From: JAJYSO01 sp964579505
GTDB lineage: Bacteria; Bacteroidota; Bacteroidia; Flavobacteriales; Flavobacteriaceae
Assembly (NCBI GenBank): GCA_964579505.1
Contig: CAZOGC010000006.1
Coordinates: forward strand, 1 to 64,000
Reading direction: 5' to 3'
DNA length: 64,000 bases
The notes beneath the pieces were generated by a model. It was given only the letters and a program-made list of their open reading frames with translations. It did not search any database and was not told where the DNA came from. The position numbers and the translations under genes are program-made. The stretch's first letter is position 1. Each line of letters opens with the position of its first letter. Shown here piece after piece: positions 44,247 to 53,160 of the stretch.

Positions 44247-44879
44247 ATGGCTAAACAATCTAAATTTTATGTGGTGTGGAAGGGCAAGCACCCCGGAATT
44301 TATGAAAAATGGGATGATTGTAAGGCAGTTATTTCAGGCTATAAAGGGGCGCAATACAAATCCTTCTCTTCTTTTGATGCAGCCAAGAAAGCTTACAACC
44401 AACCTTATGCGGCGCATAAAGGCAAGAAAAAAAAGGCCTCATTAACGGCGAAAGAAAAGGCGGCTATAGGGGCTATTAATTTCCATTCTATAGCAGTTGA
44501 TGCGGCATCAAGCGGAAACCCGGGTAAGATGGAATATCGCGGGGTAGATACCCGCACCCAAAAAGTGCTCTTTCATCAAGGACCTTTTGTTGAAGGTACT
44601 AATAATATAGGTGAGTTTTTGGCGATTGTACACGGGCTGGCTTTTTTACATCAACACAAAAGCGATCGCATTTTATATTCGGACTCTCGAACAGCCATAA
44701 GCTGGGTGCGCCGAAAGAAATGCAATACGAAACTGAAGAAAACCACACAGAATGCAAAGCTTTTTGAGCTGATAGCCCGCGCAGAAGACTGGTTAAAGAA
44801 AACACGGTATAACACTCCGGTTGTTAAGTGGGAAACCTTGGCTTGGGGAGAGGTTCCAGCTGATTTTGGAAGAAAATAA
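44247..44879 (+). CDS. Ribonuclease H1 with viroplasmin domain
   Basis: Cleaves RNA in RNA:DNA hybrids. The 210-residue protein starts with a caulimovirus-type viroplasmin/RNase H N-terminal domain (KFYVVWKGKHPGIYEKWDDC) that binds hybrids. A basic linker follows, then the RNase H fold from about residue 72. Acidic active-site candidates are in IAVDAASSGNPG, GTNNIGEFLAIV and ILYSDSRTAI. The gene begins two bases behind purN, so it is probably co-transcribed. Confidence 0.9.
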   Translation: MAKQSKFYVVWKGKHPGIYEKWDDCKAVISGYKGAQYKSFSSFDAAKKAYNQPYAAHKGKKKKASLTAKEKAAIGAINFHSIAVDAASSGNPGKMEYRGVDTRTQKVLFHQGPFVEGTNNIGEFLAIVHGLAFLHQHKSDRILYSDSRTAISWVRRKKCNTKLKKTTQNAKLFELIARAEDWLKKTRYNTPVVKWETLAWGEVPADFGRK

Positions 44880-44889
44880 AATGTGTATT

Positions 44890-45945
44890 CTATATGTCGT
44901 CGTAATCAATAACGAGTGTAGGGGTGATAGGGTGTGATTGGCAGGTTAAAATGAGCCCATCAGCTACTTCTTCGTCAGTTAAGATTTGGTTGTTAGCCAT
45001 GGTAACTTTTCCTTCTTTAACCAAAGCCATACAGCTACTGCAAATACCCCCTTGACAAGAATAAGGGGGGTCGAGTCCCTCGTTCATCACGGCGTCTAAA
45101 ACGCGTTCGCTCCTATCCATCTCAAAGGTGGTTTCTTCTTCATCTAAAATAACAGTAACCCGTGTTTTCCCGGTAAAATCGGTTACTTCTTCGTCTTTTT
45201 TGTCTTCCGTTACAAAGAGTTCAAAATGAATATGTTCTTCAGCAATTCCGTTTTCTTTTAATAAATCGGCTACGGTATCTATCATAGAACCGGGGCCACA
45301 GAGGTAAAAATCAGCAAAATCAGCTTCTTTAAATTTATTTTTTAGAATGTAATTAACGGTGCTGCGCTCAATACGCCCAAAAAAAGATTGATCGGCCTTA
45401 AAGCGGCTGTACACAAATTCAATAAAAAGACGGTTTGTATATTTTTGCTGTAGTGTTAAGAGTTTTTTAAAGAAGATGGTATCATCGGGGGTGCGGTTAC
45501 CGTACACCAACACAAATTTATGCGCCGGAGAACTTTCTAAAACGTTTTCTAGAATGGCCATGACGGGGGTAATACCGCTACCGGCGGCAAAAGCTACGTA
45601 GGTTTTGGGAGATAGGGCGGTAGAGGGGTCAAACGTAAACCGACCTTGTGGGAGGAAGACAGTTAGCGTGTCACCCACCTTTAATTTATTGTTTACCCAA
45701 GCTGAAAATAGCCCGTGTTCTACTTCTTTTACGGTTACTTTAAGTTCTTGACGGGTAGGAGAGGTACAGATAGAGTATGATCGCCTAAATTTTCTTCCGG
45801 CAATTTCTTTTTCTAAGGTAAGGTATTGCCCTGCTAAGAACTGAAAATCTTTTTTTAGTTCCGCAGGAATCTCAAAGCCTACGCTTACGGCTTGAGCCGT
45901 TTCGCGGTCAATGGTTTTTACTTTGAGTTCGTGAGATCGTGACAT
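44890..45945 (-). CDS. PaaE-like ferredoxin/NAD(P)H reductase, copy A
   Basis: A flavin reductase of 351 residues. The N-terminal FAD domain carries RRSYSICTSP, and the NAD(P) domain has FAAGSGITPVMAI. A C-terminal plant-type 2Fe-2S domain has the cluster Cys in PYSCQGGICSSCMA plus a distal Cys in LTCQSH. Electron transfer to an oxygenase or desaturase partner is likely, but none is adjacent. Its close relative (46033) lies immediately upstream in the direction of transcription. A promoter box lies just ahead of the ATG (45962-45969). Confidence 0.85.
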   Translation of the reverse strand: MSRSHELKVKTIDRETAQAVSVGFEIPAELKKDFQFLAGQYLTLEKEIAGRKFRRSYSICTSPTRQELKVTVKEVEHGLFSAWVNNKLKVGDTLTVFLPQGRFTFDPSTALSPKTYVAFAAGSGITPVMAILENVLESSPAHKFVLVYGNRTPDDTIFFKKLLTLQQKYTNRLFIEFVYSRFKADQSFFGRIERSTVNYILKNKFKEADFADFYLCGPGSMIDTVADLLKENGIAEEHIHFELFVTEDKKDEEVTDFTGKTRVTVILDEEETTFEMDRSERVLDAVMNEGLDPPYSCQGGICSSCMALVKEGKVTMANNQILTDEEVADGLILTCQSHPITPTLVIDYDDI

Positions 45946-45961
45946 ACGAACTTTTTAGGTG

Positions 45962-45969
45962 CAAAAATA
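45962..45969 (-). promoter_or_regulatory. -7 box of reductase copy A
   Basis: TATTTTTG on the minus strand (plus 45962-45969) lies 16 bases before the ATG at 45945, so the leader would be about 10 bases. Confidence 0.45.
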
Positions 45970-46032
45970 CGAAGTAAAGTATGTTTGTGGGTTAAAAAAT
46001 GAGAATTATTGAAAATGATTCTAGATAAAAAA

Positions 46033-47160
46033 TTAAATAGTATCATAATCTACGACCAAGGTGGCCGTTGTAGGATGTGCTTGGCAAGTTAGTATTAGTC
46101 CGTCTTCTGTTTCGCCTTCGGTTAAGACTTGGTTGTTAGCCATTTCGGCTTCTCCTTGGGTGATTTGCGCCAAACAACTGCTACAGGTTCCTCCTTGGCA
46201 AGAATACGGTGGATCGAGCCCTTCTCTCATAATGGCATCAAGAATCCGTTCGTTTCTATCCATTTCAAAGGTAGTTTCTTCTTCGTCTAAGATAACGGTA
46301 ACCTGTGTTTTTCCACTCGTTTCTTTTGAAGTGTGTAGCGTTGTTTTTTCTGTTTTAAAGAGTTCATAATGAATATCTTCTTTGGCTATGCCGTTTTTTT
46401 GAAGCACCGTTGAAGCCATTTCAATCATAGGTTGTGGACCACACAAAAAGATAGCGGCAAAATGAAGATGTTTGTATTTCTCTTTTATAATATAGGATAC
46501 TGTTTTTTGCTCAATACGCCCAAACAGGGGTTTGGGTTCTATTTTTTCTTCTTTTGTTGTTTTTTTCTTACTGAAGACTCTGTTTTTAAAAAGTCGGCGA
46601 GTGGGTTTAGACTTAATTTGGCTGTACACAAACTCTATAAACAATCGGTCGGTATATTTTTCTTTAAGGGCAAGTAAATTGTGATAAAAAATAGTTTGCT
46701 CTGGTGTTTTGTTTCCGTATACCAAAATAAATTTGCTCGATGGCTCGGCTTCTAACACGTTTTGCAAGATGGCCATAATAGGGGTAATGCCACTACCGGC
46801 AGCAAAAGCAAGATATACTTTTGGGGTCTTATCGGCAGGAGGTTTATAGGTAAATCTACCCTGTGGTATGCAAACGTTTAACGTGTCGCCTACCGCTAGT
46901 TTTTTGTTAATCCACGCAGAAAATAAACCTTTGGTAACTTCTTTTACGGCTATTTTTAGTTTGCCACTTTGAGGAGAACTACAAATAGAGTATGAACGTC
47001 TAAAACTTTTTCCGGCAATTTCTTTCTCGAGCGTAAGGTATTGTCCGGCTACAAATTGAAAGTCGTTTGTTAGTGCAGGAGGAACTTCAAACCCAATACT
47101 AACCGCCTCGGGCGTTTCTCGGTCTATAGATTGAACACAGAGTTTATGAAACTGAACCAT
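46033..47160 (-). CDS. PaaE-like ferredoxin/NAD(P)H reductase, copy B
   Basis: Tandem paralogue of copy A, 375 residues from ATG 47160. It has the same FAD (RRSYSICSSP), NAD(P) (AAGSGITPIMAI) and 2Fe-2S (PYSCQGGTCSSCLA, LTCQAH) motifs. It differs by a basic insert of roughly 20 residues near 192-214 (rich in Lys/Arg, e.g. FSKKKTTKEEK) before the loop FGRIEQKTVSY. The frame opens at TTG 47181, which overlaps the -7 box, so ATG 47160 is used. Confidence 0.85.
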   Translation of the reverse strand: MVQFHKLCVQSIDRETPEAVSIGFEVPPALTNDFQFVAGQYLTLEKEIAGKSFRRSYSICSSPQSGKLKIAVKEVTKGLFSAWINKKLAVGDTLNVCIPQGRFTYKPPADKTPKVYLAFAAGSGITPIMAILQNVLEAEPSSKFILVYGNKTPEQTIFYHNLLALKEKYTDRLFIEFVYSQIKSKPTRRLFKNRVFSKKKTTKEEKIEPKPLFGRIEQKTVSYIIKEKYKHLHFAAIFLCGPQPMIEMASTVLQKNGIAKEDIHYELFKTEKTTLHTSKETSGKTQVTVILDEEETTFEMDRNERILDAIMREGLDPPYSCQGGTCSSCLAQITQGEAEMANNQVLTEGETEDGLILTCQAHPTTATLVVDYDTI

Positions 47161-47178
47161 ACCCACTTTTTTGTGGTG

Positions 47179-47207
47179 CAAAAATACAAACTAAACCTCG
47201 AAACAAA
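47179..47207 (-). promoter_or_regulatory. Promoter of reductase copy B (decides the start)
   Basis: TATTTTTG on the minus strand (plus 47179-47186) with TTTG at plus 47204-47207 and 17 bases between. Transcription starts near 47172, ahead of ATG 47160 and after TTG 47181. Confidence 0.55.
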
Positions 47208-47234
47208 AACTAATAAAATGCTAAGGCTTATTGC

Positions 47235-47651
47235 TTAAAACGGTTCTAAAAATTTTTGTTGAATGGCAGGAGTAGGTACCATGCATTTTTCTTTTTTACC
47301 ATACCAACGGTACCGGTTTTTGGCGATGAAATCATACCCGTAATTGCGTAAAAATTTGGGCAGAATAAGCAAGATGCTCCAGCCTTTATATCCGGGTAAT
47401 TGTTTGGCAATTCGTAAGGCAGCAGAAGATTTAATAAAGTAGTTTTGTTGTGGGGTAATCAGCACGATAAAATCTACCTTATTGGTGTTGATTTGATAGG
47501 TATGCGTTAAGTGTTTACCCATTTCACTCTGCAAAGCAGCAAATCGAAAACAATCATTTTTGTCGTGTTTAATAATAAACTGAACCGTTTTGTTACACAG
47601 ATTGCAGACCCCATCAAAAAGGATAATATATTTATCGGAAGGGATCTTCAT
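47235..47651 (-). CDS. Thiol-disulfide oxidoreductase DCC family protein
   Basis: A 138-residue protein of the DCC (DUF393) family with the redox Cys pair in DGVCNLCNK near residues 14-21, resembling a thioredoxin-like site. The physiological partner is unknown. A TATTTTTG box lies at plus 47670-47677, giving a leader of about 12 bases. Confidence 0.88.
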   Translation of the reverse strand: MKIPSDKYIILFDGVCNLCNKTVQFIIKHDKNDCFRFAALQSEMGKHLTHTYQINTNKVDFIVLITPQQNYFIKSSAALRIAKQLPGYKGWSILLILPKFLRNYGYDFIAKNRYRWYGKKEKCMVPTPAIQQKFLEPF

Positions 47652-47669
47652 AACGGTAATTTAGATAAA

Positions 47670-47677
47670 CAAAAATA
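47670..47677 (-). promoter_or_regulatory. -7 box of the DCC family gene
   Basis: The minus strand reads TATTTTTG (plus 47670-47677), an exact match, about 19 bases before the ATG at 47651. The -33 region is T-rich without a TTG. Confidence 0.45.
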
Positions 47678-47782
47678 CTTTATTTTTTTAGTAATGTGTT
47701 TTGGGTATTTGTTCTATGACGATAGAAGAACGGGCTTTAAAGAGGGAAATACAGTAAGCATCATACTTGGCTATTTTCGGTA

Positions 47783-48442
47783 TTACCCATAACAATGCCC
47801 TGCAAAACTGATAAAATCAAACAAAAAGTGGGCGATGATTAACACGGTAATGTTCTTGTATTTGCTGTAATGAATAGCAAAGACAATTCCCATCATAAAA
47901 GTGCTGACATATTCTACCCAACTGTGATATCCGGTATGTGCCAAACTGAAGAGGAAGGCCGATAATATAACACCGATGACTTTACTGTTAAACAGCTTAC
48001 TGAACCGTGTCAACAAGTAGCCTCTAAAAATAATCTCCTCTGTAAATCCTGCGGTGATGCAAGACATAATCATGAGTATTGGGTATCCGCATAATACTTC
48101 TTTAAGCGCTATTAATTTATCTAAATTGAGGGGTATGTTAAGTATGTAAAATAGCACGCCTATTATAATCAACCCCCCATAAGTTACCAGCATCACCCCA
48201 ATGACAGATAGCAGATAAAACGAGAATTTTCGCTTTTTGCCTTTCCATGGTAAAAGAGGTTTTAATTCAATTTTGCGAGCGTAAATCCACAGCAATAAAA
48301 CAACCACCCAAAATAAAAAGCGCGATACCCAAAGGGCTTCTACGAGAGAAACGGACTTTAACAAGGGGCCACTTTCCATGGCTAAGATTGTAAGAATAAG
48401 AGCCAGAAAAATGCCGAGTATTGATTTTGTTTTTTGGTTCAA
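47783..48442 (-). CDS. CPBP family intramembrane metalloprotease (CAAX protease-like)
   Basis: A polytopic membrane protein of 219 residues with the Abi/CPBP motifs: GFTEEIIFRGYLL (EExxxR), FSLAHTGYH and HFLFD. Members include CAAX prenyl proteases and bacteriocin-immunity proteins; the target here is unknown. The only start giving the whole protein is TTG 48442 (next Met is residue 22). A TAATTTTG box at plus 48460-48467 lies just ahead of it and supports the TTG. Confidence 0.85.
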   Translation of the reverse strand: MNQKTKSILGIFLALILTILAMESGPLLKSVSLVEALWVSRFLFWVVVLLLWIYARKIELKPLLPWKGKKRKFSFYLLSVIGVMLVTYGGLIIIGVLFYILNIPLNLDKLIALKEVLCGYPILMIMSCITAGFTEEIIFRGYLLTRFSKLFNSKVIGVILSAFLFSLAHTGYHSWVEYVSTFMMGIVFAIHYSKYKNITVLIIAHFLFDFISFAGHCYG

Positions 48443-48459
48443 TCTATTTTGAGTTTTTT

Positions 48460-48467
48460 CAAAATTA
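48460..48467 (-). promoter_or_regulatory. -7 box of the CPBP protease gene
   Basis: The minus strand reads TAATTTTG (plus 48460-48467). The expected transcript start near 48453 leaves about 11 bases before the TTG start codon. Confidence 0.4.
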
Positions 48468-48590
48468 ATATTTTTTTATTATTCTTAACTTTCTATGCGA
48501 ACTAAGTATAAATGACTAATACCTTTATATCTCGCGCCGAATTTTGCAGCAACTAAGTGAATAATACTAAAAGTTTATTAATTTTAACCA

Positions 48591-49280
48591 ATGGAATTAT
48601 ACGGACAAAAAGGCAAAAATTTGCCCCAAAAAATAATTATTCACCTTATAGAAATCATATTTCTTTGGTTGTCTTTTTGGGTCCTGTTTCAACATGGAGG
48701 AAACTGGGTAGAACACCTTTTACATATACCTAACGCTTCTGCCAATACTACCAGAAGAACGGTGCTTTTTACCTTTAATATTGTGGTGTTTTTAAGATTA
48801 GCCTATATGATGTTTTTTCTGCTAAAAAGAAAAATACCTTGGGAAGAAAGTATTAGCGTTCCTCTTGCTTTTGCGGTTTATTATATTGGTTTTACTTTAT
48901 TTATTCTACCAACCAATAAGGCCATAGACGGATGGGATTTATTTGCAATAATTTTGTTTATTACCGGTTCTGTTTTGAATACCGGAGGAGAGTTTCTGCG
49001 GAATCAATGGAAAAAGAATCCGGAAAATAAAGGGAAAATATATAGGCAAGGATTTTTTAGCTATTCTAGGCATATCAATTATTTCGGAGATATATTGTGG
49101 ATAACTGCATACGCACTCATTACAAAAAACAGTTGGGCAATAACGATTCCTGTTTTCTTGTTCTGCTTTTTTGCCTTTTACAATGCCCCAAAACTTGATA
49201 AATATCTCAAAGAAAAATACGGAAAAGAATATGATGAATATGCAAAGAAAACAAAAATGCTGGTACCCTTTATATACTGA
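48591..49280 (+). CDS. Membrane methyltransferase-like protein (DUF1295/isoprenylcysteine methyltransferase type)
   Basis: A 229-residue protein with about six hydrophobic segments. The C-terminal segment FSYSRHINYFGDILWI and the following conserved Glu/Tyr-rich end (KEKYGKEYDEYAKKTK) match the ICMT/DUF1295 phospholipid-methyltransferase-like group. That group uses SAM at the membrane; the substrate is not evident. It opens a run of small plus-strand accessory genes. Confidence 0.7.
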   Translation: MELYGQKGKNLPQKIIIHLIEIIFLWLSFWVLFQHGGNWVEHLLHIPNASANTTRRTVLFTFNIVVFLRLAYMMFFLLKRKIPWEESISVPLAFAVYYIGFTLFILPTNKAIDGWDLFAIILFITGSVLNTGGEFLRNQWKKNPENKGKIYRQGFFSYSRHINYFGDILWITAYALITKNSWAITIPVFLFCFFAFYNAPKLDKYLKEKYGKEYDEYAKKTKMLVPFIY

Positions 49281-49304
49281 TGTAGTGACTTAATTACCAA
49301 CAAA

Positions 49305-49394
49305 TTGCAAGTCAATAAAATCGAACAAAAACAGCGAGATAAAATACAGAAAACAAAAGAATTACTTAATAATACACCACACGTTATTGAATAA
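49305..49394 (+). pseudogene. Possible truncated gene fragment
   Basis: A 29-codon frame from TTG 49305 to TAA 49394 encodes a helical, charged peptide beginning LQVNKIEQKQRDKIQKT and ending PHVIE. It has no ATG start or clear ribosome binding site. It looks like the tail of a larger protein whose front part is missing. Alternatively it is a chance frame; the evidence is weak. Confidence 0.2.
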
Positions 49395-49423
49395 ATCACC
49401 CATACAAATTTAAACTGTAAAAA

Positions 49424-49702
49424 ATGAAAGCGACAAAAATTGAAGATGGCATATTACATACCGTGCCGGATGATATAAAAGAAGTCTTATTGAGCAATTC
49501 TGAATTATTAGACAGATGGAATAATTTAACGCCTATTCAACGCAACGAATGGATTTGTTGGACTACCATTGTAAAGCAGGATAAGACTCGAAAGAACCAC
49601 ATCAAACGTTTACAAGAAGAAATTCTTGACAGTAAAAAACAACCCTGTTGTTGGCCGGGTTGCCCGCACCGAAGACCAAATGCTCAAAAATGGTTTAAGT
49701 AG
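49424..49702 (+). CDS. YdeI/OmpD-associated (OmdA-like) protein
   Basis: A 92-residue protein resembling the C-terminal OmdA domain of YdeI-type proteins: a helical core with LTPIQRNEWICWTT and RIxRL-like helices, then a Cys-rich tail (PCCWPGCPHRRP) that may bind metal. Function is not established. It is one of the short genes between the methyltransferase-like protein and the ABC transporter. Confidence 0.65.
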   Translation: MKATKIEDGILHTVPDDIKEVLLSNSELLDRWNNLTPIQRNEWICWTTIVKQDKTRKNHIKRLQEEILDSKKQPCCWPGCPHRRPNAQKWFK

Positions 49703-49811
49703 AAGAACATTACAAATAAAATCAAGATTAGCCATAACGTTCGGTTTGTCTGTTTTTTTATAACTTCGTAATAACCAGACTGATGATTAATGTCTTTAAC
49801 AAAAGAAAAAT

Positions 49812-50735
49812 ATGATTGAAGTAGAAAACTTAAGAAAATCCTTCAATGATAGAGAGGCTTTAAAAGGAATAAACTTCTCCATTAAAGATGGTGAGTGTTA
49901 TGGTTTATTAGGGCCTAACGGAGCAGGAAAAACGACTACTATTTCTATCTTAAGCTCCATTTTAAAGGCTGATTCGGGAAAAGTTACCATCGGAAACTTC
50001 AATTTAGACACTCAAAAAAAAGAATTAAAAAAGCTTATCGGCGTAGTACCCCAAGAAATAGCATTATACGAAGGGCTTTCAGCTATAGAAAACCTCTCGT
50101 TTTGGGGGAGTATGTACAATGTATCCGGCAAAGAATTATCAGGAAAAGCCAATAAACTCTTACAGCTTTTTGGTTTAGAAAACAGAAAAGAGGATAAGGT
50201 TAAAAATTATTCGGGAGGGATGAAACGCAGAATAAACATTGCAGCGGCGTTATTACACGATCCCAAAGTACTGTTTATGGATGAACCCACTGTGGGTATT
50301 GATCCCCAGAGTAGAAACCTGATTTTTGAAGTTATAGAAAAACTGCACCAAGAAGGGATGACCATTATTTATACGACCCACTATATGGAGGAAGCAGAAA
50401 AACTTTGCGATAGAATCGGGATTATTGACAATGGACAAATTATAGCGGAGGGAACATTAGAGGAATTAAAACGAAGTAATTCTTTAAAAGAAACGATTGC
50501 CATCACATTTCCTAATTTACATAAAAAAGCAATTGAAGAATTATCCTCCTTTTGGGGAGAAATAAAACAAATAGAAAACACCATACATTTCTATTCATCT
50601 GATGTAAAAACTGATTTGCCAAAGCTCGTTTTAAAATGTAACCAATCCGGCTATGATATTTCAAATATTGAAATCATAAAAGTAAATCTTGAAACCATAT
50701 TTTTAGACCTTACCGGTAAACAATTAAGAGATTAA
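49812..50735 (+). CDS. ABC transporter ATP-binding protein
   Basis: A 307-residue ATPase of the DrrA/ABC-2 type. Walker A GPNGAGKTTT is at residues 36-45 and the signature YSGGMKRR near 135. Walker B VLFMDEP lies near 153-159, and the H-loop is in YTTHYME. The C-terminal extension (DUF4162-like) is typical of drug or polysaccharide exporters. Its stop is four bases before the permease gene, so the two form one transporter. Confidence 0.93.
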   Translation: MIEVENLRKSFNDREALKGINFSIKDGECYGLLGPNGAGKTTTISILSSILKADSGKVTIGNFNLDTQKKELKKLIGVVPQEIALYEGLSAIENLSFWGSMYNVSGKELSGKANKLLQLFGLENRKEDKVKNYSGGMKRRINIAAALLHDPKVLFMDEPTVGIDPQSRNLIFEVIEKLHQEGMTIIYTTHYMEEAEKLCDRIGIIDNGQIIAEGTLEELKRSNSLKETIAITFPNLHKKAIEELSSFWGEIKQIENTIHFYSSDVKTDLPKLVLKCNQSGYDISNIEIIKVNLETIFLDLTGKQLRD

Positions 50736-50739
50736 CGTT

Positions 50740-52011
50740 ATGATACAACTTGCGATAAAAGACCTGAAGATTTTTTTTAAAGACAAAAGGTCAATGCTTC
50801 TCACCTTTGCTATTCCGATAGCATTAATTACCCTGTTTGCGTTTGCTTTTGGTGGGGTAGGAAAAAGTCATAAAGATGCAAAAATATCGTTATTGATTAG
50901 TGATTTAGATAATACGACTGCATCAAAAGAAGCTATCAAACTGATTGATTCTTTAAAATCCCTGCAAGTCAAACAGTTGTCGTTAGAAAAAGCTGAAAAT
51001 GCGATTAAGAAAGGAGACGAGAGCAGCGTGTTGGTCTTCCATAAGGGATTTTCCGATTCTCTTATCTCAGGAGAGAAACTTCCCGTAGAGTTAAAATATG
51101 ACCCGGCAAAGGAAATTGAAGTCGGGCTGTTACAACAATCGCTCATCCCTACCTTGGCTAAGTTACCTTTTAATTTAGGAACTTCAAAAGCCATAATGAG
51201 AAATAGATTAGTAAAAATGGCCGGCACCTCCAACCCAAAAGAACAACAGGCCATAAAAACACAATCTAATGCTCTTTTTGATGCGATTAGTAACAGTATT
51301 TCTGAAAGTAATAACCCGACTAAATCAAATCTTGAATCTAGTTTTATAGGAGGAAAAATCAAAATGACAAAATTGGTTAAATCGAGTAATGATAATCAAT
51401 TGGGGCTGGTGCAGGCCGTTGCAGGAACCGCCGTGATGATGCTGCTATTTTCTGTTGTCGGTATTGGAATGGGTTTATTAGACGAAAAACAAGAAGGAAC
51501 CCTAAAACGATTGCTTTACAGTCCGATGAATCCTTTAAATATTCTATTTGGCAAAATGTTGTCGGCAAATATTATTTCAATTTTGCAGTTAGTAGTGATG
51601 TTTCTCTTTGCCGGTGTAGTCTTTGGGCTAAATATTGGCGCTCACTTGCCGGGTATGCTTATCACAATAGTAGCTACCGCCTTTGCTTGTTCGGCCTTTG
51701 GGGTATTATTGGCATCGTTTGCAAAAAACAGACAACAAGTACAAGGACTTTCTACGTTAATTATCTTAGTAATGAGCGCCATTGGCGGCAGTATGATGCC
51801 CTTGTTTTTAATGCCTGCGTTTATGCAAAAATTGGCGGTCATATCGGTTAACTATTGGAGTATTCAAGGTTTTTATGATATATTTTGGAGGAATTTATCT
51901 ATTGCAAGTCCAACATTTATTTCAAGGATTGTTGTCTTATTATTAATCGGCGGAATTCTAAATATGCTTGCCATTTTTATGTTTAAGAAAAATATTTTGA
52001 AATTAGCATAA
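50740..52011 (+). CDS. ABC-2 type transporter permease
   Basis: A 423-residue membrane subunit. One N-terminal membrane helix (residues about 20-40) precedes a large extracytoplasmic segment of some 180 residues, followed by five helices from about 230 to the end. This matches YhgE/ABC-2 type export permeases. The substrate is unknown. It is coupled to the ATPase gene upstream. Confidence 0.9.
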   Translation: MIQLAIKDLKIFFKDKRSMLLTFAIPIALITLFAFAFGGVGKSHKDAKISLLISDLDNTTASKEAIKLIDSLKSLQVKQLSLEKAENAIKKGDESSVLVFHKGFSDSLISGEKLPVELKYDPAKEIEVGLLQQSLIPTLAKLPFNLGTSKAIMRNRLVKMAGTSNPKEQQAIKTQSNALFDAISNSISESNNPTKSNLESSFIGGKIKMTKLVKSSNDNQLGLVQAVAGTAVMMLLFSVVGIGMGLLDEKQEGTLKRLLYSPMNPLNILFGKMLSANIISILQLVVMFLFAGVVFGLNIGAHLPGMLITIVATAFACSAFGVLLASFAKNRQQVQGLSTLIILVMSAIGGSMMPLFLMPAFMQKLAVISVNYWSIQGFYDIFWRNLSIASPTFISRIVVLLLIGGILNMLAIFMFKKNILKLA

Positions 52012-52182
52012 GAACAGAATATGGTTCCGAGTAAAAAAGTTTTCCGATGAAAAATCAATGGACAACTTTGTAATTTCAATAGGCAAAATTGCTAAACAGA
52101 GGAGCAGCAGTATTTTATTGTGAGCCGATAATACAGAATGATTAATAAACCAGCGATTAAACAAAATCTAAAAACTAAAATT

Positions 52183-52620
52183 ATGGCAAGTATCAATCCA
52201 CACATCAATTTTAACGGTAATGCGGAAGAAGCATTTAATTTTTACAAATCAGTATTTGGCGGAGAATTTTCAAAAATAGTACGCTTCAAAGATTTAGAAA
52301 GTGCCGATTTTTCAGTTGCTAAACACGAAGCAAATAAGTTAATGCACATTGCTTTACCAATTGGCAAAAGTATTTTAATGGCTAATGATGTGCCAGAAAT
52401 ATTGGGGCGAACAAACGAGAATGAGAACAGAAGCAAAATTGTAATCAATGCGGAAAGCAAAGAAGAAGCGGACAAATTATTTAAGGGACTTTCAGCAGGA
52501 GGACAGGTTGAAATGCCCATTTCCGACAGCCCTTGGGGAACTTATTTTGGTATGTTTAGAGATAAATATGGAATTGAATGGATGGTAGATTTTGACCCTG
52601 ATTTCAATAAAGAAAGCTAA
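52183..52620 (+). CDS. VOC family protein (PhnB/glyoxalase-like)
   Basis: A 145-residue vicinal-oxygen-chelate fold protein. It opens with INPHINFNGNAEEAFNFYK, the typical PhnB-like repeat, and ends with GIEWMVDFDP. It may act as a resistance or dioxygenase-like enzyme; the substrate is unknown. A longer frame starts at 52138, but ATG 52183 gives the standard N-terminus. A short inverted repeat (CCCT...AGGG) follows the stop. Confidence 0.85.
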   Translation: MASINPHINFNGNAEEAFNFYKSVFGGEFSKIVRFKDLESADFSVAKHEANKLMHIALPIGKSILMANDVPEILGRTNENENRSKIVINAESKEEADKLFKGLSAGGQVEMPISDSPWGTYFGMFRDKYGIEWMVDFDPDFNKES

Positions 52621-52657
52621 CCAAAAACCCTCGCACAACAGGGATTTAAAACAGCCA

Positions 52658-53143
52658 ATGGAGTTACAAGCAAATTTTGAAAAGGGATACTTTACGGTGT
52701 ACGACTATGAAAAAAGAATAGTTGGAAAAATTAAGATTGAGCCCCAAGCTGAGTTTAGAAAAAGTGAATTAATAATTGGAGATACAAGCTACCAAGTTAT
52801 CCGAGAAAAATGGAATACAAAGATTTTTAAAAACAATGAACCTATTTACCATTTGAAAACAAACTCATTTTCGGGAAATACGGAGATTATCGAATTGAAT
52901 AAAAAAATTAAAGGTGTTTGGGGAGTAAAATGGGGAACCCAATTAATTGATAAGGACGGAAATTCTTTACTCAAAATCCGCAATGAAAAGAAAGCGGTAA
53001 CGAATGGGAGATATATTATCAAATTAGAGAAAGAAGATTTAGAGCCAATTGAAATTCTTATTTCTTTTTACGGTCATTTATATGGTTCTTCCTTAAAACA
53101 AAAAGGGGTGATAATAGGCATAATTGCAGGCAGTTCAATTTGA
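52658..53143 (+). CDS. Uncharacterised protein, beta-rich
   Basis: I do not recognise the family. The 161 residues, from ATG 52658, are rich in alternating hydrophobic strands (FTVYDYEKRIVGKIKIE, YQVIREKW, WGVKWGTQLIDKDGNSLL). The pattern suggests a compact beta fold, possibly like LURP-one/tubby-type proteins. The C-terminus (KGVIIGIIAGSSI) is hydrophobic and could insert in the membrane. ATG 52658 is preferred to the frame opening at 52592, because the latter overlaps the VOC gene. Confidence 0.55.
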   Translation: MELQANFEKGYFTVYDYEKRIVGKIKIEPQAEFRKSELIIGDTSYQVIREKWNTKIFKNNEPIYHLKTNSFSGNTEIIELNKKIKGVWGVKWGTQLIDKDGNSLLKIRNEKKAVTNGRYIIKLEKEDLEPIEILISFYGHLYGSSLKQKGVIIGIIAGSSI

Positions 53144-53160
53144 TAATTAAAAAACTATAA

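Noticed and set aside
49178..49399. Minus-strand 73-codon frame
   Set aside because: It is antisense to the methyltransferase-like gene end and has no start context or family match.
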